From: Nocardioides sp. HDW12B
Lineage (GTDB): Bacteria > Actinomycetota > Actinomycetes > Propionibacteriales > Nocardioidaceae
Length of the DNA stretch: 64,000 nucleotides
Direction of reading: 5' to 3'
NCBI RefSeq assembly: GCF_011299595.1
Contig: NZ_CP049867.1
Span: 3,286,001 to 3,350,000 of the forward strand
Position numbers and translations under genes: made by a program. The notes under the pieces are model-generated. The model saw only the letters and a program-made list of their open reading frames with translations. It did not search any database and was not told the DNA's origin. How positions within the stretch are numbered: the first letter of the stretch is position 1; each line of letters starts with the position of its first letter. This document shows, one piece after another, positions 38,266 through 54,580 of this stretch.

Positions 38266-40449
38266 TCAGGCGTCGACCAGCGGACGCTCGTCGGACGGCG
38301 GGACGGTCGAGGTGCCGACCGGATCCGGACCGGCGACCTGCCCGACGGGCGGCTGAGCGGGCCTCGGGGCCGGGTGCGGGAGCTCGGCGTCGATGCGCGG
38401 CAGCACGCGGTCCAGCCAGCCCGGGAGCCACCAGTTCCAGCGACCCAGCAACGCCATCGTCGAGGGCACCAGCACCATCCGGACCACGGTGGCGTCGAGG
38501 AACACCGCCACCGCCATCCCCAGCCCGATCTGCTTGACGACGGTGTCGCTCTCGGTGGCGAAGCCGAGGAACACCGCGACCATGATGGCCGCCGCCGCCG
38601 AGATGACCCGCCCGGTGTCCGCGAGCCCCTGGACCACGCTGCCCCGTGCGTCACCGCTGGCCAGCCAGTGCTCCCGGATGCGGGAGAGCAGGAAGACCTC
38701 GTAGTCCATGGACAGGCCGAACAGGATCGCGAAGATCAGGATCGGCACCCAGGCCGAGACCGGCACGCTCTGCTCCAGACCGATCAGGTCCGCGCCCCAG
38801 CCCCACTGGAAGACCGCCGTCAACGTGCCGTAGGCCGCACTGACCGACAGCAGGTTCATCAGTGCCGCCTTCACCGGGACGACCACCGAGCGGAACATCA
38901 TCATGAGCAGGACCACGGAGACGCCGACCACGAAGAGCACCACGACGAGCAGGCGGTCGGCCAGCATCGCCGAGATGTCGGCGAAGAACGGCAGGTCGCC
39001 GGTCAGCTCGGCCCCCTCGGGCAGGACGTCGCGCAGGGAGTCCACCAGGCCGGGGATCCGCTCGTCGGTGGCGCCGTACCCCGGGACCACGTCGGCCACG
39101 GCGACCTCGCCGTCGGGCGAGACCCGCGGCTCGGAGACCGCGACCACGCCGTCGGTGGCACGCACGTCGCCGAGCGCGTCGTCGAGCGCCGCCCGCGGCA
39201 CGGCGGAGAGGTCGGCGACGACCACCATGTTCGTGGTCGCACCCGGGCCGAACTCCTCGGTCACGAGGTCGAAGGCCTGACGGGTCGTCAGCTCCTCCGG
39301 CTGGCTGCCGGCGTCGTGCGGCCAGGTGCGCATGTCCAGGGTCGGCAGCGCGAGCAGGAGCATCAGCAGCGTCGCCCCCACAGCCCAGGCCGCGGGACGG
39401 CGGCTCACCTTGCGGGCCCACCGGGCCGTGGCCGGCTCGGTCGTGCGCACCTTCTGCCTGCGGTCGCCGCGCGGCAGGAGCCGCCGACCGGCCAGCCGGC
39501 ACAGCGCCGGCACGAGCACGAGGGCGGAGACCAGCACGCACAGCACCGCGATCGCGGTGGCGAAGCCGAAGGCGGAGTACGTCGGCAGGTTCGCCAGCCG
39601 CAGGCCGAGGAGGGACACCAGCACGGTGCCGGCCGCGAAGACCACGGCCCGACCGGCGGTCGCCGAGGCGAGCGCCGCCGAGGTGACCACGTCGTGACCG
39701 GCCCGGAGGTTCTCCGCGTGCCGCACGGCCATGAGCAGCGCGTAGTCGATGCCGACCCCCAGGCCCACCATCGTGGCGACCATCGGTGCCGACGGGCTCA
39801 CGTCCATCACCGCCGCCAGCAGCGCCAGACCCCCGGAGGCGCCCACCAGGCCGCCCACCGCGATCGCGACGGGCAGACCGGCCGCGACCACGGACCCGAA
39901 GGTGAGGACGAGGATGACCAGCGCGGCCACGATGCCGATCAGCTCGCCGTAGCCCTTCATCGGGGCGGCGGCGGTGTCGGGCAGACCACCGCTCAGCTCG
40001 ACCTGGACGCCGGTGTCGCGCAGCGGCTCCGCCGCCTCCTCGAGCGGGGCGACGTCCTCGAACAGGTCCGGGTGGGTGACCGGGACGTCGTAGCCCACGT
40101 CGACGACGGCGGTGTCGCGGTCGTCGGAGAGCCGCGGCGGCGCGACGGTCGCGACGTGGTCGAGCTCGGACAGCCGGGAGCCCAGCGCCTCCAGGGCGCC
40201 GGCCTCCAGCGGCCCGTCGTCGTGGACCACGACGCGGGCGTAGGCGTTGCCCGCGCCGGGCACGTGCTCGCGGAGCAGGTCGGTGCCGACCTGCGCGCGG
40301 GCGCCGGGCACGTCCCAGTTCTCCTGGGTGGTGCCGCCCCAGTCGGCCGCCGCCCCGAGGAGGGCACCCAGCAGGGTCAGCCAGACCAGCAGAGCCCGCC
40401 ACGGGTGGGCGGCGGCGGCGTGGCCGGATCGGTAGAGAAGTCGGTTCAT
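38266..40449 (-). CDS. MMPL-family RND exporter
   Basis: A 727-residue membrane protein with about 11-12 hydrophobic segments and two large extracytoplasmic loops. The proton-relay motifs are typical: GLGVGIDYALLMAVRHAE in the first half and FGLSMDYEVFLLSRIREHW in the second, each with the Asp-Tyr pair. Likely exports a lipid, secondary metabolite or drug. The ATG at 40449 has AGGAGC about 8 bases upstream. In-frame codons beyond it cross a repeat-rich promoter region and are not coding. No TetR gene is adjacent, and the nearest regulator is the BTAD protein. Confidence 0.92.
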   Translation of the reverse strand: MNRLLYRSGHAAAAHPWRALLVWLTLLGALLGAAADWGGTTQENWDVPGARAQVGTDLLREHVPGAGNAYARVVVHDDGPLEAGALEALGSRLSELDHVATVAPPRLSDDRDTAVVDVGYDVPVTHPDLFEDVAPLEEAAEPLRDTGVQVELSGGLPDTAAAPMKGYGELIGIVAALVILVLTFGSVVAAGLPVAIAVGGLVGASGGLALLAAVMDVSPSAPMVATMVGLGVGIDYALLMAVRHAENLRAGHDVVTSAALASATAGRAVVFAAGTVLVSLLGLRLANLPTYSAFGFATAIAVLCVLVSALVLVPALCRLAGRRLLPRGDRRQKVRTTEPATARWARKVSRRPAAWAVGATLLMLLLALPTLDMRTWPHDAGSQPEELTTRQAFDLVTEEFGPGATTNMVVVADLSAVPRAALDDALGDVRATDGVVAVSEPRVSPDGEVAVADVVPGYGATDERIPGLVDSLRDVLPEGAELTGDLPFFADISAMLADRLLVVVLFVVGVSVVLLMMMFRSVVVPVKAALMNLLSVSAAYGTLTAVFQWGWGADLIGLEQSVPVSAWVPILIFAILFGLSMDYEVFLLSRIREHWLASGDARGSVVQGLADTGRVISAAAAIMVAVFLGFATESDTVVKQIGLGMAVAVFLDATVVRMVLVPSTMALLGRWNWWLPGWLDRVLPRIDAELPHPAPRPAQPPVGQVAGPDPVGTSTVPPSDERPLVDA

Positions 40450-40501
40450 GGTCGTGCTCCTGCACATCGGTCCGTCTCGGATGCTCCGACGATGGCGGAA
40501 C

Positions 40502-40542
40502 CCGCTTGAGGGCGACTTGGGACCGACTTGCGGACGCGCTTG
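40502..40542. promoter_or_regulatory. Four heptameric direct repeats upstream of the MMPL gene
   Basis: CCGCTTG (40502), CGACTTG (40513), CGACTTG (40524) and GCGCTTG (40536) are spaced 11, 11 and 12 bases apart. Read on the minus strand the consensus is CAAGYSG. SARP/AfsR and other OmpR-type winged-helix regulators bind direct heptamers at 11-base spacing just upstream of the -10. The block ends 53 bases before the MMPL start. Confidence 0.65.
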
Positions 40543-40574
40543 CGGACCGACCTGCCCGGGCGGGGCACGACGCG

Positions 40575-40610
40575 GCGAGGGCCGGGCCCCTGTCGGGACC
40601 CGGCCCTCGC
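40575..40610 (-). terminator. rpoC terminator
   Basis: GCGAGGGCCGGG (40575-40586) pairs with CCCGGCCCTCGC (40599-40610) around a 12-base loop that adds a CCC/GGG pairing. It begins 19 bases past the rpoC stop. No T-tract. Confidence 0.7.
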
Positions 40611-40628
40611 CGGTGGTGGTGCGGTGAC

Positions 40629-44468
<3,840 letters not shown>

Positions 44469-44539
44469 GGTGGCTACTTCCCTGTCTTTCTGTGGGTCTG
44501 AGGGGGCCGGGGGCGGCCTGAGGATCGGGCGGGAGGGCG

Positions 44540-44590
44540 GGGGGTACGTCGAGGCGGCCGGTCAGACCGACGCGGGCTCGACGTACCCCC
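44540..44590. promoter_or_regulatory. 14-bp inverted repeat between rpoB and rpoC
   Basis: GGGGGTACGTCGAG (44540-44553) and CTCGACGTACCCCC (44577-44590) are perfect complements around 23 bases with an inner CGGT/ACCG stem. It starts 6 bases past the rpoB stop. It could attenuate transcription or be an RNase III-type cleavage site. Confidence 0.75.
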
Positions 44591-44596
44591 GCACTC

Positions 44597-48082
<3,486 letters not shown>

Positions 48083-48184
48083 GAGGCGTCCTTCCAGAGG
48101 CTGGCTCGGTGCTGGGACTGAAGCCTGCCGTCGCCGCGAGGGGCAAAAATGCCACGATCGACGTGAGGGCAGGCGCAACGAGCG

Positions 48185-48213
48185 AGACTAGCACTCGCTG
48201 ACGGTGGGCACAA
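48185..48213 (-). promoter_or_regulatory. rpoB promoter
   Basis: -35 TTGTGC (48208-48213), 17-base spacer, -10 TAGTCT (48185-48190), the same -10 as the str operon. Predicted start near 48178. Confidence 0.7.
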
Positions 48214-48351
48214 CCGAGCGGAGCCTGCCTTCGTCACCCTCGCGGACGGGACCTTCATATGACCCGGCTCGAGAGCCATCAGCGGCTCGTGAACGCTCTG
48301 TGAAGTGTGACCTCGCGGGTGCGGCCAGTCAAGCAACTCGCCCGGTTTGCT

Positions 48352-48374
48352 CCCGGGCGCCCGCTCCGCCCGGG
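48352..48374 (-). terminator. Possible mce operon terminator
   Basis: CCCGGGC-N9-GCCCGGG, a 7-bp stem 12 bases past the last mce-associated gene. No T-tract. Confidence 0.5.
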
Positions 48375-48385
48375 GGCGGCGATCC

Positions 48386-49192
48386 TCAGAAGGAGAGGAT
48401 GTCGGACACCTTCCAGGTGTCCCCCTCCTCGACCATGATCATCTCCACGCGGTTGAGCGCGAGCTTCGGCTGCGCGGCGTCCGCGGTCAGCGTGGTCTGG
48501 TCGAGGAAGAGCAGCACCCGCACCTTGTCGACGCTGGCGGACAGCACCGCGGAGCCCTGCACCTCGACGCTGACCTGCGCCTTGGACTCGGTCGCGGCGT
48601 CGACGACGGCGGTGTCGAAGGTGCCGACGTAGTCCTTCGCGTACTCCTCGGTCATGAACCGGGTCGCCGCGTCGCGGTCCTCCTCCAGGGTGCGGAAGTC
48701 GTAGGCCAGCACGGCCCCCGCGGCGCGCTCGGCCGAGGCCTGGGCGGCCCGTCCGGCGGCGGCCTCCTGGTCGGCGCGGTCGAGGTCCGCGACTCCGTCG
48801 GTGCCGAGAAGGCCGAGCAGCATCAGGCCGACGTAGAGCAGCAGCACCACGAGCAGGGCGGCCAGCCCCAGGACCAGGCGGCGTCCTCCGGCCACGACGG
48901 CGCGGGCGCGAGGAGCCGGGCCGCCGGAGTGGTCCCGACGCGGTCGCGCCGGCGCGACCGGGGTGTCGTCGCGGCGCGTGGACTCGCGTCGTCTCAGGAG
49001 CGAGACGCGGCCGGCCGGTCGAGCCTCGGCGGCGTCGGCGCTGCCGGAGGTGGGCGGTGCCGGGGGTGCTCCCGCGCCGGCCCGACGCTGGCTCGGGGTC
49101 GCGGTCGGGGTCCCGGTCGCGGAGTCCACCGCGGCAGTACGGCGCTCGCCGGCGATCCGTCGGCGGCGGGGGGTGGGCTGCTGGTTGCTCAT
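48386..49192 (-). CDS. Mce-associated membrane protein (Mas) 2
   Basis: A 268-residue protein. About 105 polar, Arg/Pro/Ala-rich residues precede one membrane segment (LVLGLAALLVVLLLYVGLMLLGLL). A C-terminal domain of about 130 residues (VLAYDFRTLEEDRDAATRFMTEEYAKDYVGTF) resembles the NTF2-like fold of Mce-associated proteins. Last gene of the operon, 3 bases after the other Mas gene. The long basic N-terminal region is more extended than usual. Confidence 0.82.
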   Translation of the reverse strand: MSNQQPTPRRRRIAGERRTAAVDSATGTPTATPSQRRAGAGAPPAPPTSGSADAAEARPAGRVSLLRRRESTRRDDTPVAPARPRRDHSGGPAPRARAVVAGGRRLVLGLAALLVVLLLYVGLMLLGLLGTDGVADLDRADQEAAAGRAAQASAERAAGAVLAYDFRTLEEDRDAATRFMTEEYAKDYVGTFDTAVVDAATESKAQVSVEVQGSAVLSASVDKVRVLLFLDQTTLTADAAQPKLALNRVEMIMVEEGDTWKVSDILSF

Positions 49193-49195
49193 GGC

Positions 49196-49753
49196 TCAGG
49201 CCTCTTCGAACTTGTCGACGAGCCACTCGCCGTCGGTCTTGACGAAGCTGATCTGCCACCGCCAGTGACGGACCACCTGCTGGCCCGAGGACACACGCTG
49301 GGCGTCGGAGACGACCAGCACCTGGGCGGAGTCGTCGTCCTGGGTCGCGATCCCGACCAGCGGCACCTCGTCCTCGTCGATGAGCACCTTGCCGACCGAG
49401 GACAGCTGCTGCTGCTCGATGCCGGTGATGACGTTCTGGGTGGCCTTCTCGAACTCGGCGCGGAACTTCGTCGACAGCAGGGGGCCGACCGAGTCGACGT
49501 ACTCCTGGGCCTGACCGGCCTCGAAGGTGTTCCAGGTCTCGGTGAAGCGCTCGGCGGCCTGGCGCAGCGCGACCTGGTCCTCGGCGCGCTGCTCGTTCTC
49601 GGCCGTCTCGCCCCGCAACCAGAGCGTCACCCAGACGGCGGCCACGAGGGCCGCCACACAGAGCAGCGACAGCGCGGTGGCCACGGACGGGCTCGTGAGC
49701 AGCCCACCGGAGCGGTTCTCACCGGTCGGGCGGGGGGTGGGGTCGTCGGTCAT
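49196..49753 (-). CDS. Mce-associated membrane protein (Mas) 1
   Basis: A 185-residue protein with one membrane segment (VATALSLLCVAALVAAVWVTLWL) and an extracytoplasmic domain, including ERFTETWNTFEAGQAQEYVDSVGPLLSTKFRAEF. Mas proteins stabilise or assist the Mce complex. Follows mceF after 25 bases. Confidence 0.82.
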   Translation of the reverse strand: MTDDPTPRPTGENRSGGLLTSPSVATALSLLCVAALVAAVWVTLWLRGETAENEQRAEDQVALRQAAERFTETWNTFEAGQAQEYVDSVGPLLSTKFRAEFEKATQNVITGIEQQQLSSVGKVLIDEDEVPLVGIATQDDDSAQVLVVSDAQRVSSGQQVVRHWRWQISFVKTDGEWLVDKFEEA

Positions 49754-49778
49754 CGTGCGACCTCGCGGTCGCGGTCGC

Positions 49779-51062
49779 TCACTTCTCCGAAGCGAGCGGC
49801 TGGATCAACAACCACTTCCATGACTCCTTGCCCAACGCCTCGTGGGCGCCACCGGTGTAGGTCACGTCGCGCGACCCTGTCGGTTCACCGTACTTGACCG
49901 TGCCCGTCGCGCTGTCGTACGTCGCGATGGCGGGACCGGCCTCCCAGGGAGCGACGCGGTTCGCGTTCTGCGCGCCACGGGCGTTGCTCACGGTCGCCGG
50001 CTCCGCGCAGCGCGCCCGCTCGTTCATCGGCTTGTTGCCGCGCTGCGTGTTCGGGTCGCGCTGGTTGGTGCTCTGGTAGCCGTTGGTGCACGCCTTGGGC
50101 TCCTGCTCGAGGATCAGGCCGAAGTGGGCGTTGTTGACGTTGCCCTCGCGGGCGTTGACCACGAAGCCGCCGGCCACGACGTAGGGGTACATGATCAGGA
50201 CCATCTCGATGCCGGGCAGGTGCCGCAGCTGCACCTCGCCGGTCGTCACGAGGTTGTTGATCAGCTTGCCGAGGTTGACCTCGTTCTCCTCCAGGAACGT
50301 GCGCAGCTGGGTCGCCGTCGCGCTGCCGCTGGCGATGACGCGACGCAGGTCGGGGTCGCTGGCGGCCAGGGTGTCGGAGAACAGCGCCAGGTCGCGGGCG
50401 AAGGTCCGGATCGCCGAGGCCTTGTCGAGCTGGGTGCCCAGCACCGTGTTGCTGTCCCGGATGAGGTCGCGGGTGACCTCGAAGTTGGCGTCGGCGGCCT
50501 CGATGAAGGACGTGGAGCTGTCGATCAGCTGTCCCAGGTCGTCGCCACCGTCGGCGAACGCCTTGCCGAACTCGCTGATGACGGTGCGGAAGTCGTCCTT
50601 CGGGATCGAGTTGACCAGCGCCTGGGTGTTCGTCAGCCAGGTCACCGTGGAGATCGGGATCTCGGTGTTGGACTGCTCGATCGTCGAGCCGTCCTCCAGG
50701 TAGGGCTCGGAGTCCGACTGGGGCTGGAGCTCGACGTACTGCTCACCGACGGCCGAGCGGTTGCCGACCAGCGCCTTGGCGTCGGCCGGGATGTCGTCGT
50801 TGGCGTTCTCGATGTCGAGCGTCACGTCGACGCCGTCGTCGGTGACCTCCATGCCTCCGACGCGGCCGATCGTGACACCTCGGTAGGTGACCTCGGCGCC
50901 CTCGAAGATGCCGCCGCTGTCCTCGAAGCTCGCGGTGACCGCGTAGGAGCGGTCCAGCACGAGCCGGTCGAGCTTGGCGTAGCGGGCGCCGACGTAGCTG
51001 ACGCCGAGGAGCGCGATGATCACGAAGATCACGAGCTGTTTCTTGGTGCGTGCGGTGATCAT
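49779..51062 (-). CDS. mceF: Mce family protein MceF
   Basis: A 427-residue protein with an N-terminal anchor (LVIFVIIALLGVSYVGARY), one MCE domain (about 38-115; ASFEDSGGIFEGAEVTYRGVTIGRV) and a long helical region. It forms part of the periplasmic lipid-conducting hexamer. The ATG overlaps mceE (ATGA). Confidence 0.92.
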   Translation of the reverse strand: MITARTKKQLVIFVIIALLGVSYVGARYAKLDRLVLDRSYAVTASFEDSGGIFEGAEVTYRGVTIGRVGGMEVTDDGVDVTLDIENANDDIPADAKALVGNRSAVGEQYVELQPQSDSEPYLEDGSTIEQSNTEIPISTVTWLTNTQALVNSIPKDDFRTVISEFGKAFADGGDDLGQLIDSSTSFIEAADANFEVTRDLIRDSNTVLGTQLDKASAIRTFARDLALFSDTLAASDPDLRRVIASGSATATQLRTFLEENEVNLGKLINNLVTTGEVQLRHLPGIEMVLIMYPYVVAGGFVVNAREGNVNNAHFGLILEQEPKACTNGYQSTNQRDPNTQRGNKPMNERARCAEPATVSNARGAQNANRVAPWEAGPAIATYDSATGTVKYGEPTGSRDVTYTGGAHEALGKESWKWLLIQPLASEK

Positions 51063-52351
51063 CGCTGGTCCATCCCCTGCACGAGCAGTCCGGCGAGGCC
51101 GAAGATGCGGCGCTCACGGACCTGCATCTCGGTCATCGGCTCACCCGGGGCCGCACGGCCGAGGCCGCCCGGAAGGTTCAGACCGCCACCGCCACCGCCG
51201 CCGCCACCACCACCGCCGCCGCCACCGAGCGGGTTGCGGATGCTCGGCCTCGGAATCGCGCTGGTGACGCCTCCGAGGTCGGTCGGGATGACGTCGGTGG
51301 GCAGGCCCGTCACGTCGGGCAGCTCGTCGATCAGCGGCAGCGTGCCGACCAGCTCGGTGAGGTCGAGCTGCAGCTCGGCGTTGAGGTTGGTGTAGTCGCC
51401 CATCTGCAGGTCGCGCGCCTGCTGGGGGTTCTTGCCGACCACCCCGTCGATGAAGGGGAAGGTCAGCACGATCTGCAGGCTGTTGACGAAGTCGTCGCCC
51501 GACTTCGCCAGCTCGGTCAGCACCGGGGCGAGGGAGTTCAGCGACTTGATGGTGCCGGCCTTGGAGGCCTGGATCACCCGCGTGCCGACGCCGCTCAGGC
51601 GCGCCAGGGCCTCCAGCATCTTCACCAGGTCGTCGCGCTGGCTGTCGACGGAGGCGATCGCCGACGGCAGCTCGGCGAGGGCGAGGTCGAGGGTGTCGGT
51701 CTCCTTGTTGAGTGCGATCGAGAGCGCGTTGACGTTCTCCAACGCGCGCACGATGCCTTCCTTGCCCTCGTCGAGACCGCCCATCAGGGTCGCGAAGCGA
51801 CGCAGCGTGGACTTCACCTCGTCCTCACGGCCACCGAGGGCTGCGTTGAGCTCCTCGGTCACGATCTTGAGCTGGCCCACGCCGCCGCCGTTGAGGAACA
51901 GCGACAGCGCGCCGAGCACCTCCTCGACCTCCGGGTTGCGCCCGGAGTCCTCGAGCTCGATCGTGTCACCGTCCTCGAGCTTGCCCTGCGGCTCGCCGCT
52001 GGGCGGTGCGAGGTCGACGAACTTCTCACCGAGGAGGCTGGTCTGGCGGATGCCGGCGATGGCGTTGTCGGGCAGCTCCACGTCGCCGCGCACGAGCAGG
52101 GTGACCTCGGCGGTGTAGCCGTCGAGCTTCACGTCGTCGACGCGTCCTACGGAGATGTCGTTGACCTTGACCGCCGACTGCGGCACCAGGTCGAGCACGT
52201 CGCGGAACTGGACGGTCACCTCGTAGGGGTTGTCGCCCAGGTCCGCGCCACCGGGCAGCGGCAGGCTGTAGACCGAGAACTCGCACCCGCTGAGCAGCAG
52301 GGCGCCCGCGCCTGCCAGCGCAGCGAGTCGGGTACGGCGCAGGGCGCTCAT
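51059..52351 (-). CDS. mceE: Mce family lipoprotein MceE
   Basis: A 430-residue protein. The signal peptide ends in lipobox LLSGC (Cys23), as expected for the lipoprotein member of the hexamer, and is followed by the MCE domain (NPYEVTVQFRDVLDLVPQSAVKVNDISVGRV). Near the C-terminus is a run of 15 glycines before NLPGGLGRAAPGEP. The ATG overlaps mceD (ATGA). Confidence 0.93.
   Translation of the reverse strand: MSALRRTRLAALAGAGALLLSGCEFSVYSLPLPGGADLGDNPYEVTVQFRDVLDLVPQSAVKVNDISVGRVDDVKLDGYTAEVTLLVRGDVELPDNAIAGIRQTSLLGEKFVDLAPPSGEPQGKLEDGDTIELEDSGRNPEVEEVLGALSLFLNGGGVGQLKIVTEELNAALGGREDEVKSTLRRFATLMGGLDEGKEGIVRALENVNALSIALNKETDTLDLALAELPSAIASVDSQRDDLVKMLEALARLSGVGTRVIQASKAGTIKSLNSLAPVLTELAKSGDDFVNSLQIVLTFPFIDGVVGKNPQQARDLQMGDYTNLNAELQLDLTELVGTLPLIDELPDVTGLPTDVIPTDLGGVTSAIPRPSIRNPLGGGGGGGGGGGGGGGLNLPGGLGRAAPGEPMTEMQVRERRIFGLAGLLVQGMDQR
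51182..51226. repeat. Poly-glycine trinucleotide tract in mceE
   Basis: Fifteen consecutive GGC/GGT codons. Low-complexity G/C tract prone to slippage in steps of three. Confidence 0.9.
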
Positions 52352-53610
52352 CGGGGGACCTCCACGAGTCCGGCCAGGCTGGTGTCGATCGGCTCGATCT
52401 CCACGACGCGGGAGGACACGGTCGGGGTCTTCGCGCCCCGGGTGCCGGCGCGCGGGGCGATGCCGAGCAGGCCACCGCCGCCTCCGCCGTTGCTGGCACC
52501 TCCCTCGAGGGCCTCGGGCGACAGCTCGACGCCGAGGTCGGTGAGGATCTGCTCGACGCCGGTGCAGGCCGCGCCCGCGGGCTCTGCCGGCTGGATGAGC
52601 GTGCACAGCGCACCGAGCGGGTCCTTCTCCAGATCCGCGATGTTCTCGCCGAGGTTGCTCCGCGTGTCCAGCGTTCCGGCGCCCGGGTTGTAGGTGTGGA
52701 ACAGGTTGGACAGCGCTGTCGGGGCCGCGGACAGCACCTCGTCGAGGGCGGCGCGCTGCTTGACCAGCACGTCGGTCACCCCGACCAGGCCCTTGATGTT
52801 GCGCGACAGCGCGTCCTTGTTCTCCTTGACGAAGCCGGAGACGGCCTCGAGGGCGACGCCGAGGTTGCGCAGAGCAGCAGCCAGCTCCTCACGCTCCCCC
52901 TCCAGCACGGTGGAGGCCGAGGCGAGGCTGTCGTTGAAGTCCCGGACGGTCTGGTCGTTGTCGGCCAGCGCCTTGACGAACCGCTCGATCTCGGTGGCGG
53001 TGCTGAACAGCGCCTCCTTGTTGTTGTCGAGGGTCTGCGTGAAGCGGCTGAGGTTCGTGATCGTCTCGTTGAACTTCTCGCCCTGCCCGCCGAAGTTGTC
53101 GGCGGTGACCTCGAGCAGGCGCGTCAGCGCGCCCTCCTTGTTCGCACCGTTCGGGCCCAGACCCACGGCGAGCTCGTCGAGGTACTTGTAGATGTCGTCG
53201 AGCTCGAGCGGGACGGCGGTGTTGCTCATGTCGAGCGTGGCGCCGTCCTCCAGCTTCTCGCCGCCGGTGTAGGCGGGGGTGAGCTGGATGTAGCGGTCAC
53301 CCACGACGGACGGGGCGACCACGACCGCCTTGGCGTTCGCCGGCACCTCGATCTCGGGGTCGTAGCTCATCTCGACCTCGACCGTGGTGCCGGCCGGGGT
53401 CACGGTGTCGACCTGGCCGACCGGGACGCCGAGGATGCGCACCGCGGAGCCCTCGTAGATGGAGACCGTGCGCGGGAAGCTCGCGGTGAGGCGGGCGTCG
53501 TCGGAGCCGGGACGCAGGAACACCACGGCGAGCGCGATCACCATCAGCCCGGCGAGCGAGAGCGCTGCGATCCGGCCGGCACCGCTGCTGAAGGAGGGAA
53601 GGGACGCCAT
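52348..53610 (-). CDS. mceD: Mce family protein MceD
   Basis: A 420-residue protein with an N-terminal anchor (IAALSLAGLMVIALAVVFL), an MCE domain (ASFPRTVSIYEGSAVRILGVPVGQV) and a helical stretch. The C-terminal tail is Gly-rich. The ATG at 53610, one base after the mceC stop, was chosen over a GTG four codons earlier. Confidence 0.9.
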   Translation of the reverse strand: MASLPSFSSGAGRIAALSLAGLMVIALAVVFLRPGSDDARLTASFPRTVSIYEGSAVRILGVPVGQVDTVTPAGTTVEVEMSYDPEIEVPANAKAVVVAPSVVGDRYIQLTPAYTGGEKLEDGATLDMSNTAVPLELDDIYKYLDELAVGLGPNGANKEGALTRLLEVTADNFGGQGEKFNETITNLSRFTQTLDNNKEALFSTATEIERFVKALADNDQTVRDFNDSLASASTVLEGEREELAAALRNLGVALEAVSGFVKENKDALSRNIKGLVGVTDVLVKQRAALDEVLSAAPTALSNLFHTYNPGAGTLDTRSNLGENIADLEKDPLGALCTLIQPAEPAGAACTGVEQILTDLGVELSPEALEGGASNGGGGGGLLGIAPRAGTRGAKTPTVSSRVVEIEPIDTSLAGLVEVPR

Positions 53611-53611
53611 G

Positions 53612-54580
53612 TCACTGACCACCCGTCGCGGGCACCGGCGGGATGTTCTCGATGATCGTGTCGAACCACGGGCCGTTGCCCAGCGTGTTGGCGAACACCC
53701 GGTAGAACGGCGCCATCAGCCGCAGGCTGTTGTCGAGGTTCTCCCGGTTGGCGTTGAGCGTGTCCACCACGGTCTCCAGGTTGTCCAGCGCGGGGCGCAG
53801 GTCGGCGCGGGTGTCGCGCACGAGGCCGGTCAGCTGCACCGACAGCTGGGACGTCGCCACCAGCAGGTCGTGCACGGAGTCACGGCGGGCCACCAGCGCG
53901 CGGAAGAGGACGTCGCCGTCCTCCATCAGCGTGACGATGTCCTCCTTGCGGTCGCCCAGGACGCCGGAGACCTTCTTGAGGTTGAGCAGCAGGGTGTTGA
54001 GCTCCTCGTCCTTCTCGGCGACGTTGGCCGAGAGGGCGGAGACCCCGCGGAGCGCGGCCCGGAACTCGTCGGGCGTGTTCTGGGTCAGGTCGGCCATCAC
54101 GTTCAGCGAGTCGGCGAGCTGCTCGGTGTCGATGCCCTCGGAGCGCTCCGCGAGCCCCTCGAAGACGTCGACGACGTCGAACGGCGAGTTGGTCCGCTCG
54201 ACCGGGATGGTCCCGCCCTCCTCGAGCTGGCCGTCACCGGCGGGCACCAGCGCCACGAACATCGACCCGAGGATCGTCTTGACCTTGATCGCCGCCTCGG
54301 TCTCCTCGCCGAACTCGGCGCCCTCGACCTGGAAGCCGACCTTCACCTGGTCGCCGTCGAGCTCGATGCTGCGGACCTTGCCCACGCGGACACCGGCGAT
54401 CCGGACCTCGTCGTTGGCCTTCAGTCCGCCCGCCTCGGTGAAGTTGGCGTAGTAGGTGTCACCGCCGCCGATGATCGGCAGGTCGCCGGCCTTGAAGGCG
54501 GTGACCATCAGCGCCGCGATCACCGCGATGCTGATGGCGCCGATGGTGACGGGGTTGCGCTCCCGGAACGGAGTGCTCAT
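53612..54580 (-). CDS. mceC: Mce family protein MceC
   Basis: A 322-residue protein with anchor (VTIGAISIAVIAALMVTAF), an MCE domain (YYANFTEAGGLKANDEVRIAGVRVGKV) and helices. It is the shortest of the six. The ATG at 54580 follows GAGGGGAGC and overlaps the stop of a 27-codon micro-ORF. Earlier in-frame codons overlap mceB and are rejected. Confidence 0.92.
   Translation of the reverse strand: MSTPFRERNPVTIGAISIAVIAALMVTAFKAGDLPIIGGGDTYYANFTEAGGLKANDEVRIAGVRVGKVRSIELDGDQVKVGFQVEGAEFGEETEAAIKVKTILGSMFVALVPAGDGQLEEGGTIPVERTNSPFDVVDVFEGLAERSEGIDTEQLADSLNVMADLTQNTPDEFRAALRGVSALSANVAEKDEELNTLLLNLKKVSGVLGDRKEDIVTLMEDGDVLFRALVARRDSVHDLLVATSQLSVQLTGLVRDTRADLRPALDNLETVVDTLNANRENLDNSLRLMAPFYRVFANTLGNGPWFDTIIENIPPVPATGGQ

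Larger units (their letters stand above)
48083..48385. other. 303-base rpoB leader and upstream region
   Basis: Holds the rpoB promoter (48185-48213), a leader of about 96 bases, and a hairpin near the upstream mce operon end (48352-48374). No coding region is supported. Confidence 0.75.

Noticed and set aside
34395-38654. A 1419-codon minus-strand open frame opposite the BTAD regulator
   Set aside because: Composition is typical of antisense high-GC shadow. The plus strand encodes a full winged helix, BTAD and ATPase.
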